DNA from: Actinopolyspora xinjiangensis
GTDB taxonomy: Bacteria > Actinomycetota > Actinomycetes > Mycobacteriales > Pseudonocardiaceae
DNA: 64,000 nucleotides
Assembly: GCF_900104475.1 (NCBI RefSeq)
Contig: NZ_FNJR01000006.1
Span: forward strand, 124,001 to 188,000
Direction: 5' to 3'
Position 1 is the stretch's first letter; each line of letters starts with the position of its first letter. The position numbers and the translations under genes were made by a program. Shown here one piece after another: positions 28,916 to 38,043 of this stretch. The notes under the pieces were generated by a model. The model saw only the letters and a list, made by a program, of their open reading frames with translations, searched no databases and was not told the DNA's origin.

Positions 28916-29851
28916 ATGCGCAAGACTTTCGCGATAGCGGCGGCGATGCTGACCATGCTCGGCGGCCTGGGCAGCGCCGCCGCAGTGGAGAGGTCCGGCT
29001 CCGAAGCGCAGTCACCCCGGGGTGGCCACCAGAGCCAGGAGGGGCTGTTCACCAGCGCCACCGGAATCCTGGTGCGTGACGACCAGGGCTATGCCCTGGA
29101 GGCAACGGACGACGGCACGAGCTATCGGCTCACCGGGGCACCGGGAATGCTGCTGCCCTACGCGGGCGATCGGGTCAAGGTGACCGGAAGCGAGCCCGGG
29201 CGGGACTCGGAAACCGAGCGGCTCGCCGTCAGAACGGTGGAGCCGGTCGCGCGCGGCGAATCGTTGCCGCGGCGCGGCACCACGCGACTGAACTTTCGGG
29301 TGAGCACCGACGGTGTCATCAGCGGCAGTACCACGTTCTACGGGTTGTTCGGCACGCCCGGGCCCGATCCGCGCGGCGAGGTCGCCGACATCGAGGAGCT
29401 GGGCGCGGTCGCGCTGCGCGACGACGACGGTGACGGTGTCTACTCCGCTCCGATCGGCCTGCGCGCCGGGCAACGTGTCGTCGCACGCATCGCCATGGGC
29501 AACAGCGTCGTGGGGCCGAGGGAGGTGATCCATCCGCGCAGTGTCGTCCAGCGGGACAACACCGTGGTACTGGACGGTGACACCACCGTCTCCACCGAGT
29601 ACACCCCCACGCGTTTCTGCGGTGACGTGCCCTTCACCCCGAACTCGGACCACGGTGCCTTCGGCATCAAGACGAACGGAGTGGACTGCGACACCGCTCG
29701 CGACGTGGCGGCCGATGCCGAGAACCGAATCGGGCGGGACTACCGCAGCCACGATTTCGAGTGCTCGGCGACCGAGGCGGGCGGCCAGCTCGGTGGCTAC
29801 GACTACACCTGCCGTGACGAGGAGCGCGAGATCACCTTCTCCGCCTCCTGA
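28916..29851 (+). CDS. secreted protein with C-terminal four-cysteine domain
   Basis: A 311-residue protein with a clear Sec signal peptide: MRKT then FAIAAAMLTMLGGLGSAAA, cleavage expected near residue 24. The middle (about 40-225) reads as beta-rich (LNFRVSTDGVISGSTTFYGL), unidentified. The last 75 residues carry four cysteines in an order common in actinobacterial exported proteins: FCGDVPF, GVDCDTARDVA, DFECSAT, YDYTCRDEE, closing with EITFSAS. Two disulfides are expected. Function unknown. GAAAGG 17 nt upstream is a weak ribosome binding site. Confidence 0.7.
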   Translation: MRKTFAIAAAMLTMLGGLGSAAAVERSGSEAQSPRGGHQSQEGLFTSATGILVRDDQGYALEATDDGTSYRLTGAPGMLLPYAGDRVKVTGSEPGRDSETERLAVRTVEPVARGESLPRRGTTRLNFRVSTDGVISGSTTFYGLFGTPGPDPRGEVADIEELGAVALRDDDGDGVYSAPIGLRAGQRVVARIAMGNSVVGPREVIHPRSVVQRDNTVVLDGDTTVSTEYTPTRFCGDVPFTPNSDHGAFGIKTNGVDCDTARDVAADAENRIGRDYRSHDFECSATEAGGQLGGYDYTCRDEEREITFSAS

Positions 29852-29873
29852 ACCGGTGTGTGACCGGTGATCG

Positions 29874-29911
29874 GAGTTCGGCCGGCGCGGGCTTCCGGGC
29901 CGGCCGAACTC
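29874..29911 (+). terminator. 13-bp hairpin after the secreted-protein gene
   Basis: 29874-29886 pairs perfectly with 29899-29911 around a 12-nt loop, 23 bp after the stop. The remainder of the gap to 30191 holds nothing that I can name. Confidence 0.75.
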
Positions 29912-30191
29912 TCGTTGTGTGCCGTGGCGGTCAACCGGATCTCGGACCGACGGTGCTCGGTACGTGCCCGGTCCGAGGTCGGCGGCGACGAACCGTGATC
30001 TCTCGCCGCGCTGGCTCGCTTCTGGTGGAGCTGTTCGCGTGGAGAAAGAGCTAGCGCGTCGGGAAGGTTCGAACGCGCCCGACGGAGCGTGGCCCGGAGG
30101 TAGCGGAGACACCGTGCGACGGAGAAGCGCCGTACCCGTCCCGGAGACACGACGGCCGCGCGGGAACCGGTGAGTGCCGTGGGACCGTCTC

Positions 30192-30950
30192 CTAGGTGGC
30201 GTGAGCCAACAACCCGGGCCTCGCGGCCAGCGCCGCCTCGTAGCGCTCGATGACCAGCTCGGCCAGTTCCGGTGCCGCTCCCATCGTGTCCGCCAGCACG
30301 GGACGCTCGACGTGTTCGGCGGCCCGTTCGAGTACCCGGTCGGGCAGCCTGCCGGGAGCCAGGAACCACGAGCCGACGGCGAACCGCCGCGCCCCCCACG
30401 CGCGCAGTCGCTCCAGTGCGGCGGGGACGTCCGGCTCGGCAGCGGCGGCGAACGCCGCCACGGCCCCCGCCCAACGGCTGTGTCGTTGCCAGACCTCGGC
30501 CACCTCGGAGACCAGCCGGTTGGCGGACTCGTGCGCCGAACCGGCACCGGCCAGCACGACGCCGAGTTCCGGATCACCCGGATCGGCACCACCCTCGAGC
30601 AACCGCCGCCACGCCGCCTGTCGTAGCCTGCGGTCCGGGCCCAGCACCTCGGCGATCCGTAGCCGCAGCAGTGGATTGCGGCGTTCGGCCTCGCGGGCCG
30701 CGTTCGGGATGTCCACGCTCGCGTGGTAGGCGTGGCCGAGCAGCAACGGGACGATCACCGCCTGCCCGCTCCCCTCGGCGTGCAGGGCGTCCAGCACGTC
30801 GCCGAGCCCGGGAGCGGACAGTTCCAGGAAAGCGGTCCGTACGTCCAGTTCGGGGCGAACGGAGCGGACCACGTCCAGCAGCTCCCGGATCGTGGCCGCC
30901 GAACGTGGGTCACGACTGCCGTGCGCCACCGCGACCAGCGGTGCGTTCAT
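30192..30950 (-). CDS. sirohydrochlorin chelatase family protein (CbiX/SirB type)
   Basis: A 252-residue two-repeat chelatase. The N-terminus LVAVAHGSRDPRSAATIREL carries the catalytic His of the AHGS motif, and LLLGHAYHASVDIP carries the second metal-binding His. The second half is degenerate, as in long CbiX/SirB proteins. It inserts ferrous iron (or cobalt) into sirohydrochlorin. As the last gene of the sulfate-assimilation operon (16 nt after cysN), it most likely makes siroheme for the sulfite reductase at the operon head. M. tuberculosis has a similar chelatase next to its cysH/nirA pair. Confidence 0.9.
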   Translation of the reverse strand: MNAPLVAVAHGSRDPRSAATIRELLDVVRSVRPELDVRTAFLELSAPGLGDVLDALHAEGSGQAVIVPLLLGHAYHASVDIPNAAREAERRNPLLRLRIAEVLGPDRRLRQAAWRRLLEGGADPGDPELGVVLAGAGSAHESANRLVSEVAEVWQRHSRWAGAVAAFAAAAEPDVPAALERLRAWGARRFAVGSWFLAPGRLPDRVLERAAEHVERPVLADTMGAAPELAELVIERYEAALAARPGLLAHAT

Positions 30951-30966
30951 CCGCGAACTCCGGTCG

Positions 30967-32322
30967 TCATCGAGTCACTGCCGAGGCCAGCGGGTCCAGC
31001 GGAACACCGATCAGCCCCGCGGCGAGCGTGGAACCGTCGGAGGGGTCGAGCACGATGAACGAACCGGTGCGCCTGCTGTCGGCGTACGCGTCGATCGGCA
31101 ACGACTCCGAGGTCCGGAACCGGACCTTGCCGATCTCGTTGAGCTCCAGTCGCTCCGGGGCATCCACACTCGACAGTTCCTGCTCGTCGAACCGGGTGGC
31201 CAGTTCGGTGGCCATCGCCTGCACCGTCCGAGTGCCGTGCTTGATCAGCACCTTGGCACGCGGTGAGAGTGGCTTCTCGGCGAGCCAGCAGACCGTGGCG
31301 TCGAACTCGTCGGTCACCGAGGGCTGGTTGTCCGCGGAGACGATGACGTCGCCCCGCGCGATGTCCAGGTCGTCCTCGAGCAGCACCGTGATCGAACGTC
31401 CGGCCGCGGCGCTCTGTGCCGGTCCGTCCGGAGTGTCCACCATGGAAACCCTGCTGCGTGCTCCACCGGGGAGCACCACCACTTCGTCACCCTCGTTGAC
31501 GACCCCGGCGGCCACCTGGCCCGCGTAACCACGGTAGTCCGGGTACTCGGCGGTGCGCGGCCGGATCACGTACTGCACCGGCAGCCGGAACGGAACGTCG
31601 TGCGGGTCCGGAGCGACCGGGACGGTCTCCAGGTGCTCCAGCAGCGCTGGTCCCTCGTACCAGGGGGTGCGTTCGGAACGCTCGACGACGTTGTCACCGT
31701 GCAGCGCGGAGACCGGGACCGTCACCACGTCCTCGTCGGAGTAGCCGAGAGCCCTGGCGTGCCGCGCGAACTCCTGGGCGATGGCGGTGTGCACCGACTC
31801 GTCGAAGTCGACCATGTCGATCTTGTTGACCGCCAGCACCAGGCGGGGCACTCCCAGCAGCGCCAGCACCGCGGCGTGCCTCCTGGTCTGCTCCACCACG
31901 CCCTTGCGGGCGTCGACCAGCAGCACCGCGAGCTGCGCGGTGGAGGCACCGGTGACGGTGTTCCTGGTGTACTGCACGTGACCGGGGGTGTCGGCCAGCA
32001 CGAAAGTGCGCTTGCCAGTGGCGAAGTAGCGATAGGCGACATCGATGGTGATGCCCTGCTCGCGCTCGGCGCGCAGCCCGTCCACCAGCAGCGACAGGTC
32101 CGGCGTGCTGAGTCCGCGGTCGGCGCTGGCGCGGTGCACCGCGTCCAGCTGGTCGGCCAGCACCGACTTCGTGTCGTGCAGCAGCCGTCCCACCAGCGTG
32201 CTCTTGCCGTCGTCCACCGAGCCCGCCGTGGCCAGTCGCAGCAGGTCGGTGTGCACCGGAAGTGCCACTTCCGTTCCGCTGTCCGGGGCGAACCTGGTGA
32301 GGGTTTCGGTCTCGTCGCTCAT
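30967..32322 (-). CDS. cysN: sulfate adenylyltransferase large subunit (GTPase)
   Basis: A 451-residue EF-Tu-like GTPase. Seen: GSVDDGKSTLVGRLLHD (G1), GITIDVAYRYF (G2), DTPGHVQYTRN (G3) and NKIDMVD (G4), then two beta-barrel domains. With CysD it couples GTP hydrolysis to activation of sulfate to APS. There is no C-terminal APS-kinase domain, unlike mycobacterial CysNC; this fits direct reduction of APS by the adjacent CysH. TGATG overlap with cysD means coupled translation. Confidence 0.96.
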   Translation of the reverse strand: MSDETETLTRFAPDSGTEVALPVHTDLLRLATAGSVDDGKSTLVGRLLHDTKSVLADQLDAVHRASADRGLSTPDLSLLVDGLRAEREQGITIDVAYRYFATGKRTFVLADTPGHVQYTRNTVTGASTAQLAVLLVDARKGVVEQTRRHAAVLALLGVPRLVLAVNKIDMVDFDESVHTAIAQEFARHARALGYSDEDVVTVPVSALHGDNVVERSERTPWYEGPALLEHLETVPVAPDPHDVPFRLPVQYVIRPRTAEYPDYRGYAGQVAAGVVNEGDEVVVLPGGARSRVSMVDTPDGPAQSAAAGRSITVLLEDDLDIARGDVIVSADNQPSVTDEFDATVCWLAEKPLSPRAKVLIKHGTRTVQAMATELATRFDEQELSSVDAPERLELNEIGKVRFRTSESLPIDAYADSRRTGSFIVLDPSDGSTLAAGLIGVPLDPLASAVTR

Positions 32323-33284
32323 CAGAAGTAGCCCTCTCGCTTACGGTCCTCCATGGCTGCCTCGGACATCCTGTCGTCGGCTCGGGTCGCCCCTCGTTCG
32401 GTCAGATGGCTGGCCGCGACCTCGGCGATCACGTCGTCCACCGTGTACGCCTCGGACTCCACCGCGCCCGTGCACGAGCCGTCCCCGACGGTGCGGTAAC
32501 GAACCGTCTTCTCGTGGACCTCCTCGTCCTCGCGTGGCCCGCCCCACGGGCCGGAGGTGAGCCACATCCCGTCGCGGTGGAAGACCTCCCTGCGGTGGGC
32601 GTAGTAAAGCTTGGCGAGTTCGATCTTCTCGCGCTGGATGTAGCGCCACACGTCCAGCTCGGTCCAGTTGGACAGCGGGAAGACCCGCATGTGCTCGCCC
32701 GCCCGGTGCTTGCCGTTGTACAGGTTCCACAGCTCGGGCCGCTGCCTGCGCGGGTCCCACTGACCGAAGGAGTCCCGCAGGCTGAAGACGCGCTCCTTGG
32801 CGCGGGCGCGTTCCTCGTCACGCCTGCCGCCGCCGAAGACGGCGTCGAAACGGTTCTGCTCGATCGCTTCCAGCAGGGGCTGCGTCTGCAGCGGGTTGCG
32901 CGTGCCGTCCGGGCGTTCGCTGAGCCTGCCGTCGTCGATCCAGTCCTGGACCCTGGCCACCACGAGCCTCAGGTCGTGGCGGCTGACCAGCTCGTCGCGG
33001 AACTGCAGGACTTCCTCGAAGTTGTGGCCGGTGTCCACGTGCAGCAGGGGGAACGGCACGGGAGCGGGACGGAACGCCTTCAGTGCCAGGTGCAGCAGCA
33101 CCGTGGAATCCTTGCCCCCCGAGAACAGGATCACCGGGCGATCGAACTCCCCAGCGACCTCCCGGAAGATGTGGATCGCCTCGGACTCCAGCGCATCGAG
33201 GTTGTCCACTTGTGGCGGTGCCTCGGATGTCGCCGGATCCTCCGGCAGGTCGAGATTTTGATCCATGATCGCTTCCGTCGTCAT
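32322..33284 (-). CDS. cysD: sulfate adenylyltransferase small subunit
   Basis: A 320-residue PP-loop ATP pyrophosphatase. PP motif LFSGGKDSTVLLHLALKAF lies near residues 53-72. Family blocks HVDTGHNFEEVLQFRDE, FDAVFGGGRRDEERARAKERV and FPLSNWTELDVWRYIQ are all intact. It forms APS from ATP and sulfate with CysN. ATG 33284 is used; an internal ATG (residue 7) is possible. The gap to the upstream cysH is 94 bp, the only sizeable gap in the operon. Confidence 0.96.
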   Translation of the reverse strand: MTTEAIMDQNLDLPEDPATSEAPPQVDNLDALESEAIHIFREVAGEFDRPVILFSGGKDSTVLLHLALKAFRPAPVPFPLLHVDTGHNFEEVLQFRDELVSRHDLRLVVARVQDWIDDGRLSERPDGTRNPLQTQPLLEAIEQNRFDAVFGGGRRDEERARAKERVFSLRDSFGQWDPRRQRPELWNLYNGKHRAGEHMRVFPLSNWTELDVWRYIQREKIELAKLYYAHRREVFHRDGMWLTSGPWGGPREDEEVHEKTVRYRTVGDGSCTGAVESEAYTVDDVIAEVAASHLTERGATRADDRMSEAAMEDRKREGYF

Positions 33285-33378
33285 CAGCGTGCCCTTACAC
33301 AGTTACCAGTTCATCCCATCGGGTGATGTCCTGGTGTCGGTCCCGCCCGGCGTTCCCCGGAGTTCCCCAGCGTGCGGA

Positions 33379-34104
33379 CTAAGCGTGCAGTCCGCATTCC
33401 GTCTTCGTGCTGCCCGCCCAGCGGCCGCTGCGCCGGTCGGCGCCCGGAGCCGGCTTGGCGGTGCACGGCTGGCACCCGATCGAGGGATACCCGGCGGGGA
33501 CCAGCGGATTCACCAGCACATTGTGCTCGGCGATGTAATTGTCCATGTCCTCGTCGGTCCAGGCAGCGAGCGGATTCACCTTGACGAGGTTGTTGCGTTC
33601 GTCCCAGGTCACGAGGGGAGTGTCGGCCCTGCTCGGGGAGTCCACCCGACGTAGCCCGGTGATCCACGCCTCGTACCGGGCCAGCGTGTTACGGAGCGGA
33701 ACGACCTTGCGCAGGTGGCAGCACCGTCCCGGGTCCCGTTCGTAGAGCCGGGGACCCTCGGTGGCGTCCTGCTGTTCGACGGTCTGATCGGGCGTCGCGT
33801 TGATGATGTTGACGTCGTAGGTCTGCGAGACCGCGTCCCTGGTGCCGAGCGTCTCGGCGAAGTGGTAGCCGGTCTCCAGGAACAGCACGTCCACACCCGG
33901 CCTGACCTTCGAGACGAGGTCTATCAGCGAAGCGTCCTCCATGTTGGAGGCGACGATCAGGTTCTCGCCGAACGTGCGCACGGCCCAGTCGAGTACCTCC
34001 GAGGTGCCGGCCTCGGCCAGCTGCTCGGAGGCCTCCTCCGCGAGGGCACGGAGCTCGTCGTCACCACGTCGAATGCCGATGTGGGAGGTGTTGTCGACGG
34101 TCAT
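33379..34104 (-). CDS. cysH: adenylylsulfate (APS) reductase, 4Fe-4S type
   Basis: A 241-residue reductase. The four iron-sulfur cysteines are visible in RCCHLRK and IGCQPCT, which separates APS reductases from PAPS reductases that lack the cluster. The catalytic cysteine is in KTECGLH at the C-terminus. It reduces APS to sulfite with thioredoxin. Start MTVDNTSHIG overlaps the preceding stop (ATGA); a longer upstream frame was rejected on that basis. No cysC (APS kinase) is present, consistent with this type. Confidence 0.95.
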   Translation of the reverse strand: MTVDNTSHIGIRRGDDELRALAEEASEQLAEAGTSEVLDWAVRTFGENLIVASNMEDASLIDLVSKVRPGVDVLFLETGYHFAETLGTRDAVSQTYDVNIINATPDQTVEQQDATEGPRLYERDPGRCCHLRKVVPLRNTLARYEAWITGLRRVDSPSRADTPLVTWDERNNLVKVNPLAAWTDEDMDNYIAEHNVLVNPLVPAGYPSIGCQPCTAKPAPGADRRSGRWAGSTKTECGLHA

Positions 34105-34292
34105 GGTTCTTCGTCCTCCTCGGTCAGCGCCAGCCCGGCCAGTCGTACCGTGAACACACGGCGGCACGCCTGGCATTTCCACGCGCCCACGGGTTCAGCC
34201 TCCGGTGTGAGTTCCTCGTCACCGCAGTACGGGCAGTAGAACGGAACAGCCCTGCCCTCGGGACCCGCCTCCGCCGATTGCCCCCCACTCAC
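34101..34292 (-). CDS. 63-residue zinc-ribbon protein in the sulfite reductase operon
   Basis: A small protein with two CxxC pairs: FYCPYCGDEEL and WKCQACRRVF, a rubredoxin-like or zinc-ribbon fold. An acidic tail ends EEDEEP. It overlaps sir by 4 nt (GTGA) and cysH by 4 nt (ATGA), so all three are translationally coupled. Streptomyces coelicolor has a small unnamed gene in the same place. It may bind zinc or iron and assist sulfite reductase or electron delivery; that is inference. Confidence 0.8.
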   Translation of the reverse strand: MSGGQSAEAGPEGRAVPFYCPYCGDEELTPEAEPVGAWKCQACRRVFTVRLAGLALTEEDEEP

Positions 34293-36001
34293 GTTAGCTC
34301 CTCGTCACCGACGCGGTTCGCCCACTGGGCGAAGGTCTCGTCCGCACCGCGCTGGTCGGCGTAACGGCGCACCAGGCGTTCCACGTAGTCCCCTACCTCC
34401 GCGGAGGTCACCTTGTGCCCCCGGATCTTGCGGCCGAACCCCGCGTCCCGTCCCAGGCCACCACCCAGGTGCACCTGGAATCCCTCCACCTGGTTGCCCT
34501 CGTCGTCCTGCACCAGCTGGCCCTTGAGCCCGATGTCGGCGACCTGGGTGCGCGCGCAGGCGTTCGGGCAGCCGTTCAGGTTGATCGTGACGGGTTTCTC
34601 GAGGTCGCGCTGCACGTCATCGAGCCTGCGCTCCAGGTCCTCGACCAGCTCCATCGCCCGGTTCTTGGTCTCGACGATCGCCAGCTTGCAGAACTCGATC
34701 CCGGTGCAGGCCATGATGCCGCGTCGCCAGGAGGACGGCCGCGCCCGCAGGTCGAGCCGGTCCAGGTCCGTGACGAGGTTCTCCACCTCCGAGCCGGGCA
34801 CGTCGAGCACCAGCAGGTTCTGCTCCACGGTGGTGCGGATGCGGCGCGAGCCCACCCGTTCGGCGGCCTTGGCGACCTCGATCAGCTTGGACCCGTTGAC
34901 GCGGCCCGCCACCGAGGTCACTCCGACGTAGTAGTTGCCGTCGACCTGTTCGTGAACGCCGACGTGGTCACGCGGTCCGTCCGGCAGCGGGGGAGCGGGG
35001 CCGTCGGTCAGCGCGCGGCCGAGGTACTCGTTCTCCAACACCTCGCGGAATTTCTCGGCTCCCCAGTCCGAGACCAGGAACTTCATCCGGGCCCGGTTGC
35101 GCAGCCGCCGGTAGCCGTAGTCGCGGAATATCTGCACCACGGCGTTCCAGACCTCGGCCACCTCCTCCACCGGCACCCAGGTGCCGAGCCGCACCGCAAG
35201 TTTGGGATTGGTGGACAGCCCACCACCGACCCAGAGGTCGAAACCCGGGCCGTGCTCGGGGTGGTGCGCCCCGATGAACGAGACGTCGTTGGTCTCGTGG
35301 ACCACGTCCTGGCGCGGGGAGCCCGATATGGCCGTCTTGAACTTGCGGGGCAGGTTCGAAAGCGACTTGTCACCGATGTAGCGCTCGGTGATCTCCCTGA
35401 TGGCGGGGGTGCCGTCCACGACCTCGTCGGCGGCGATGCCCGCCACCGGGGAACCGAGCACGACGCGCGGGCAGTCGCCGCAGGCCTCCGTGGTGTACAG
35501 TCCCACCGACTCCAGCTTCTCCCAGATGGCGGGCATGTCCTCCACCCGGATCCAGTGCAGCTGGACGTTCTGCCGGTCGGTCACGTCGGCGGTGTCGCGG
35601 GCGTAGGTCTGTGAGATCTCGCCGATCACCCGCAGCTGCTCGGTGGTCAGCGCGCCGCCGTCCACCCTGATGCGCAGCATGAAGTACGAGTCGTCGAGCT
35701 CCTCCGGCTCGATGGTTCCCGTCCGCGCGCCGGGGATGCCCGGGGCGCGTTGGGTGTACAGGCCCCACCAGCGGAACCGGCCCCGCAGGTCGGAGGGATC
35801 GATGGAGTCGAAACCACGCAGCGCGTAGATGTTCTCGATGCGACTGCGGACGTTGAGCGGGTTGTCGTCCTTCTTGGACTGCTCGTTGCCGTTGAGGGGT
35901 TCGCGGTAACCGAGCGCCCACTGGCCCTCCGCGCGGCCCTTGCCCTTGCGTGCGGGTGCGCGGCGTTGTGCCGGGCTCGGTGCTTCCGTCGGGGGGACCA
36001 T
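34289..36001 (-). CDS. sir: assimilatory sulfite reductase (ferredoxin-type, siroheme)
   Basis: A 570-residue nitrite/sulfite reductase. The 4Fe-4S/siroheme cysteines lie in ACTGIEFCKLA (C-x5-C) and NLNGCPNACAR (C-x3-C). Two ferredoxin-like repeat domains are present, including the SNLPRKFKTAISGS segment that binds siroheme carboxylates. It reduces sulfite to sulfide with six electrons from ferredoxin. M. tuberculosis SirA/NirA is the close relative. It heads the operon and is preceded by a leader peptide with a Cys codon. A nitrite reductase role is possible, but the cys neighbours argue for sulfite. Confidence 0.95.
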   Translation of the reverse strand: MVPPTEAPSPAQRRAPARKGKGRAEGQWALGYREPLNGNEQSKKDDNPLNVRSRIENIYALRGFDSIDPSDLRGRFRWWGLYTQRAPGIPGARTGTIEPEELDDSYFMLRIRVDGGALTTEQLRVIGEISQTYARDTADVTDRQNVQLHWIRVEDMPAIWEKLESVGLYTTEACGDCPRVVLGSPVAGIAADEVVDGTPAIREITERYIGDKSLSNLPRKFKTAISGSPRQDVVHETNDVSFIGAHHPEHGPGFDLWVGGGLSTNPKLAVRLGTWVPVEEVAEVWNAVVQIFRDYGYRRLRNRARMKFLVSDWGAEKFREVLENEYLGRALTDGPAPPLPDGPRDHVGVHEQVDGNYYVGVTSVAGRVNGSKLIEVAKAAERVGSRRIRTTVEQNLLVLDVPGSEVENLVTDLDRLDLRARPSSWRRGIMACTGIEFCKLAIVETKNRAMELVEDLERRLDDVQRDLEKPVTINLNGCPNACARTQVADIGLKGQLVQDDEGNQVEGFQVHLGGGLGRDAGFGRKIRGHKVTSAEVGDYVERLVRRYADQRGADETFAQWANRVGDEELT

Positions 36002-36067
36002 TCGTCCGACCTCCGCGATGACGTGGCGTGATTACGCCGCGAGAATTTTTCCGGGAAAGAGTGCTCA

Positions 36068-36094
36068 CGATCCGGTTGCCGAGTCACCGGATCG
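36068..36094 (-). promoter_or_regulatory. hairpin between leader peptide and sir
   Basis: 36068-36076 pairs with 36086-36094 (9 bp, 9-nt loop). It sits in the 120-nt region between the leader stop and the sir start, where an attenuator or a structure hiding the sir ribosome binding site would act. Confidence 0.45.
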
Positions 36095-36121
36095 GCGGGA
36101 AGACGCGAAACGCGACGGGAA

Positions 36122-36214
36122 CTAGTCCGTGTTACGGCACAGCGCGCTGGAGACCCGTCGTAGATCCAGGTAACGGCGGGCGACCAGCAGCAGCTCGGTG
36201 GGGGTCGCGTCCAT
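36122..36214 (-). CDS. 30-residue leader peptide of the sulfur operon
   Basis: Start ATG at 36214, stop TAG at 36122. The peptide begins MDATPTELLLVARRYLDLRR and ends VSSALCRNTD. The RRVSSALCR core matches the actinobacterial 'putative leader peptide' found upstream of sulfur-assimilation genes, with its single Cys codon near the end. In mycobacteria such upstream frames sense cysteine by ribosome stalling at Cys codons. The same mechanism is inferred for this operon. It precedes sir by 120 nt, same strand. Confidence 0.75.
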   Translation of the reverse strand: MDATPTELLLVARRYLDLRRVSSALCRNTD

Positions 36215-36498
36215 GGTCGTCAGCGTGCCACGCGCTCACCGGGTGGTCCAGGATCATCCGCATGCTGGGACGGGCTCGCACGGGACCGCCGGAGCGCGTG
36301 TCCACCAGCGCTCGGCTCCCGTGAGGCCGTTCGCGGCCCCGCCGCCGGGGCTCCGGTCGCTTCCGGTGGGAGGAAGCTCACACCCACCCCGCCGGGCGGG
36401 CCGCCATCGGAGCGGGGCGGGCCCGGTGGATCCGTGCCGCGACCGTTCCTTCCCGCTCGGGCGGTGAGGTGATCGGGAGCCGCTGGGAGAATGGGGGC

Positions 36499-37728
36499 GT
36501 GAGCGCACTTCCACCGACCGGCGAACAGCCACCGGAACGGGGGACGCTGCCCACCACCGCACTCGCGGGAGTGGGACAGCGGCCGTTCGGGATATACGTG
36601 CACGTGCCGTTCTGCGCGACCAGGTGCGGCTACTGCGACTTCAACACCTACACCGCCGACGAACTCGCCGGTGGCGGCAGTTTCCGCGGCTGGCTGGATG
36701 CCCTCAGGGCCGAACTGGACCTGGGGGTGCGGGTGCTGGGCGAGCACGGCGGGCCGGTCCCCCGGGCCGACACCGTGTTCGTCGGTGGCGGGACCCCCTC
36801 GCTGCTGGGAGGGTCCGGGCTCGCCGAGGTACTCGACGCGGTGCGTTCCTCCTTCGGGCTGAGGCCGGGAGCCGAGGTCACCACGGAGGCGAACCCGGAG
36901 TCCACCTCCCCCGAGCTGTTCGCCTCGGCGCTGGAGGCCGGTTACACCCGGATCTCACTGGGTATGCAGTCCGCGGCCGAGCACGTGCTGCGGGTACTGG
37001 ACCGCAGGCACACCCCCGGCCGTGCCGTGGCGGCCGCCCGTGAGGCGATGTCGGAGGGGTTCGAGCACGTCAGCCTCGACCTCATCTACGGCACTCCCGG
37101 GGAGAGCACCGACGATCTGCGGACTTCGCTGGAGGCTGTGCTGGACGCGGGCGTGGACCACGTCTCGGCCTACTCCCTGATCGTCGAGGACGGTACGGCC
37201 ATGGCCCGGCGGGTCCGTCGCGGCGAGCTGCCGATGCCGGACGAGGACGTGCTGGCCGCCGACTACGAGTTGGTCGACTCCGTGCTCTCGAAGGCCGGAT
37301 TCGACTGGTACGAGGTCTCCAACTGGGCCCGCGGGGAGGCGGCCCGTTGCGGGCACAACCTCGGGTACTGGCGAGGTGGTGACTGGTGGGGCGCGGGGCC
37401 GGGGGCGCACAGCCACGTCGGCGGGGTGCGATGGTGGAACCTCAAATATCCGGCCCGCTACGCGGCCGCCCTGAGCGAGGGGCTGTCTCCCGCCGTCGGG
37501 CGGGAGGTGCTCGGTGCGGAGGACCAGCGCGTCGAACGCGTCATGCTGGAGCTGCGGCTGAGCGAGGGGCTCGCGGTGGAGGCGCTCGACGAAGCCGGGG
37601 TGGCGGAGGCGTGGCGCGCCGTCGCCGACGGTCTGTTGCGGGCCGACGCGCTGCGCGCGGGTCGCTGCGTGCTCACCGACCGGGGAAGGCTGTTGGCCGA
37701 CGGTGTGGTTCGCAGGCTCATCGCGTGA
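36499..37728 (+). CDS. hemW: heme chaperone HemW (radical SAM)
   Basis: A 409-residue protein of the HemN/HemW family. The radical-SAM cysteines are C39, C43 and C46 in FCATRCGYCDFNTY. The N-terminus lacks the extra Cys of coproporphyrinogen oxidase HemN (motif CxxxCxxC only), so heme trafficking is the likely role. GGGTPSLLGG and the C-terminal HemN domain (GAGPGAHSHVGG) are present. GTG 36499 gives the typical SALPPTGE start; an earlier in-frame ATG at 36469 is less likely. It precedes hrcA-dnaJ2, the common actinobacterial order. The gap 36215-36498 shows nothing. Confidence 0.93.
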   Translation: MSALPPTGEQPPERGTLPTTALAGVGQRPFGIYVHVPFCATRCGYCDFNTYTADELAGGGSFRGWLDALRAELDLGVRVLGEHGGPVPRADTVFVGGGTPSLLGGSGLAEVLDAVRSSFGLRPGAEVTTEANPESTSPELFASALEAGYTRISLGMQSAAEHVLRVLDRRHTPGRAVAAAREAMSEGFEHVSLDLIYGTPGESTDDLRTSLEAVLDAGVDHVSAYSLIVEDGTAMARRVRRGELPMPDEDVLAADYELVDSVLSKAGFDWYEVSNWARGEAARCGHNLGYWRGGDWWGAGPGAHSHVGGVRWWNLKYPARYAAALSEGLSPAVGREVLGAEDQRVERVMLELRLSEGLAVEALDEAGVAEAWRAVADGLLRADALRAGRCVLTDRGRLLADGVVRRLIA

Positions 37729-38043
37729 ACCCGAGCCCCTTACGGGAACGGGGCCCGGTGCTCTCTCGGCGGGAGTACCCTCGGCGTCCCCGATGGACGG
37801 CGCAGCCCGGGCGAGGCGCGTCACGTGCTCCGGTGGTCCACGGGGCCGCTCACCCCTCGGGGAACGGCGCTCGGAGCGGCCTCCGGACGTGCTCGCGTCC
37901 GCCGCGTACCTGCCACCCCCCTCGTGGGCCTCGGCTCAACGGTCGAAACACCGTAAACTCGGACGGTGGACCGCGGGCGCAGGACGTGCCCGCAGGGGCG
38001 GACGTGTCCATCACGGGGCGCGCCGAACGAGGAGGTGACGCTG
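37729..38043. other. hemW-hrcA intergenic region
   Basis: 315 bp without a gene. No CIRCE element (the HrcA operator with TTAGCACTC arms) is visible. GGTCGAAACACCGTAAACT near 37940-37958 contains TAAACT, a possible -10 box for hrcA-dnaJ. Confidence 0.35.

Noticed and set aside
37729-38043. CIRCE operator before hrcA
   Set aside because: Neither TTAGCACTC nor GAGTGCTAA arms are present.
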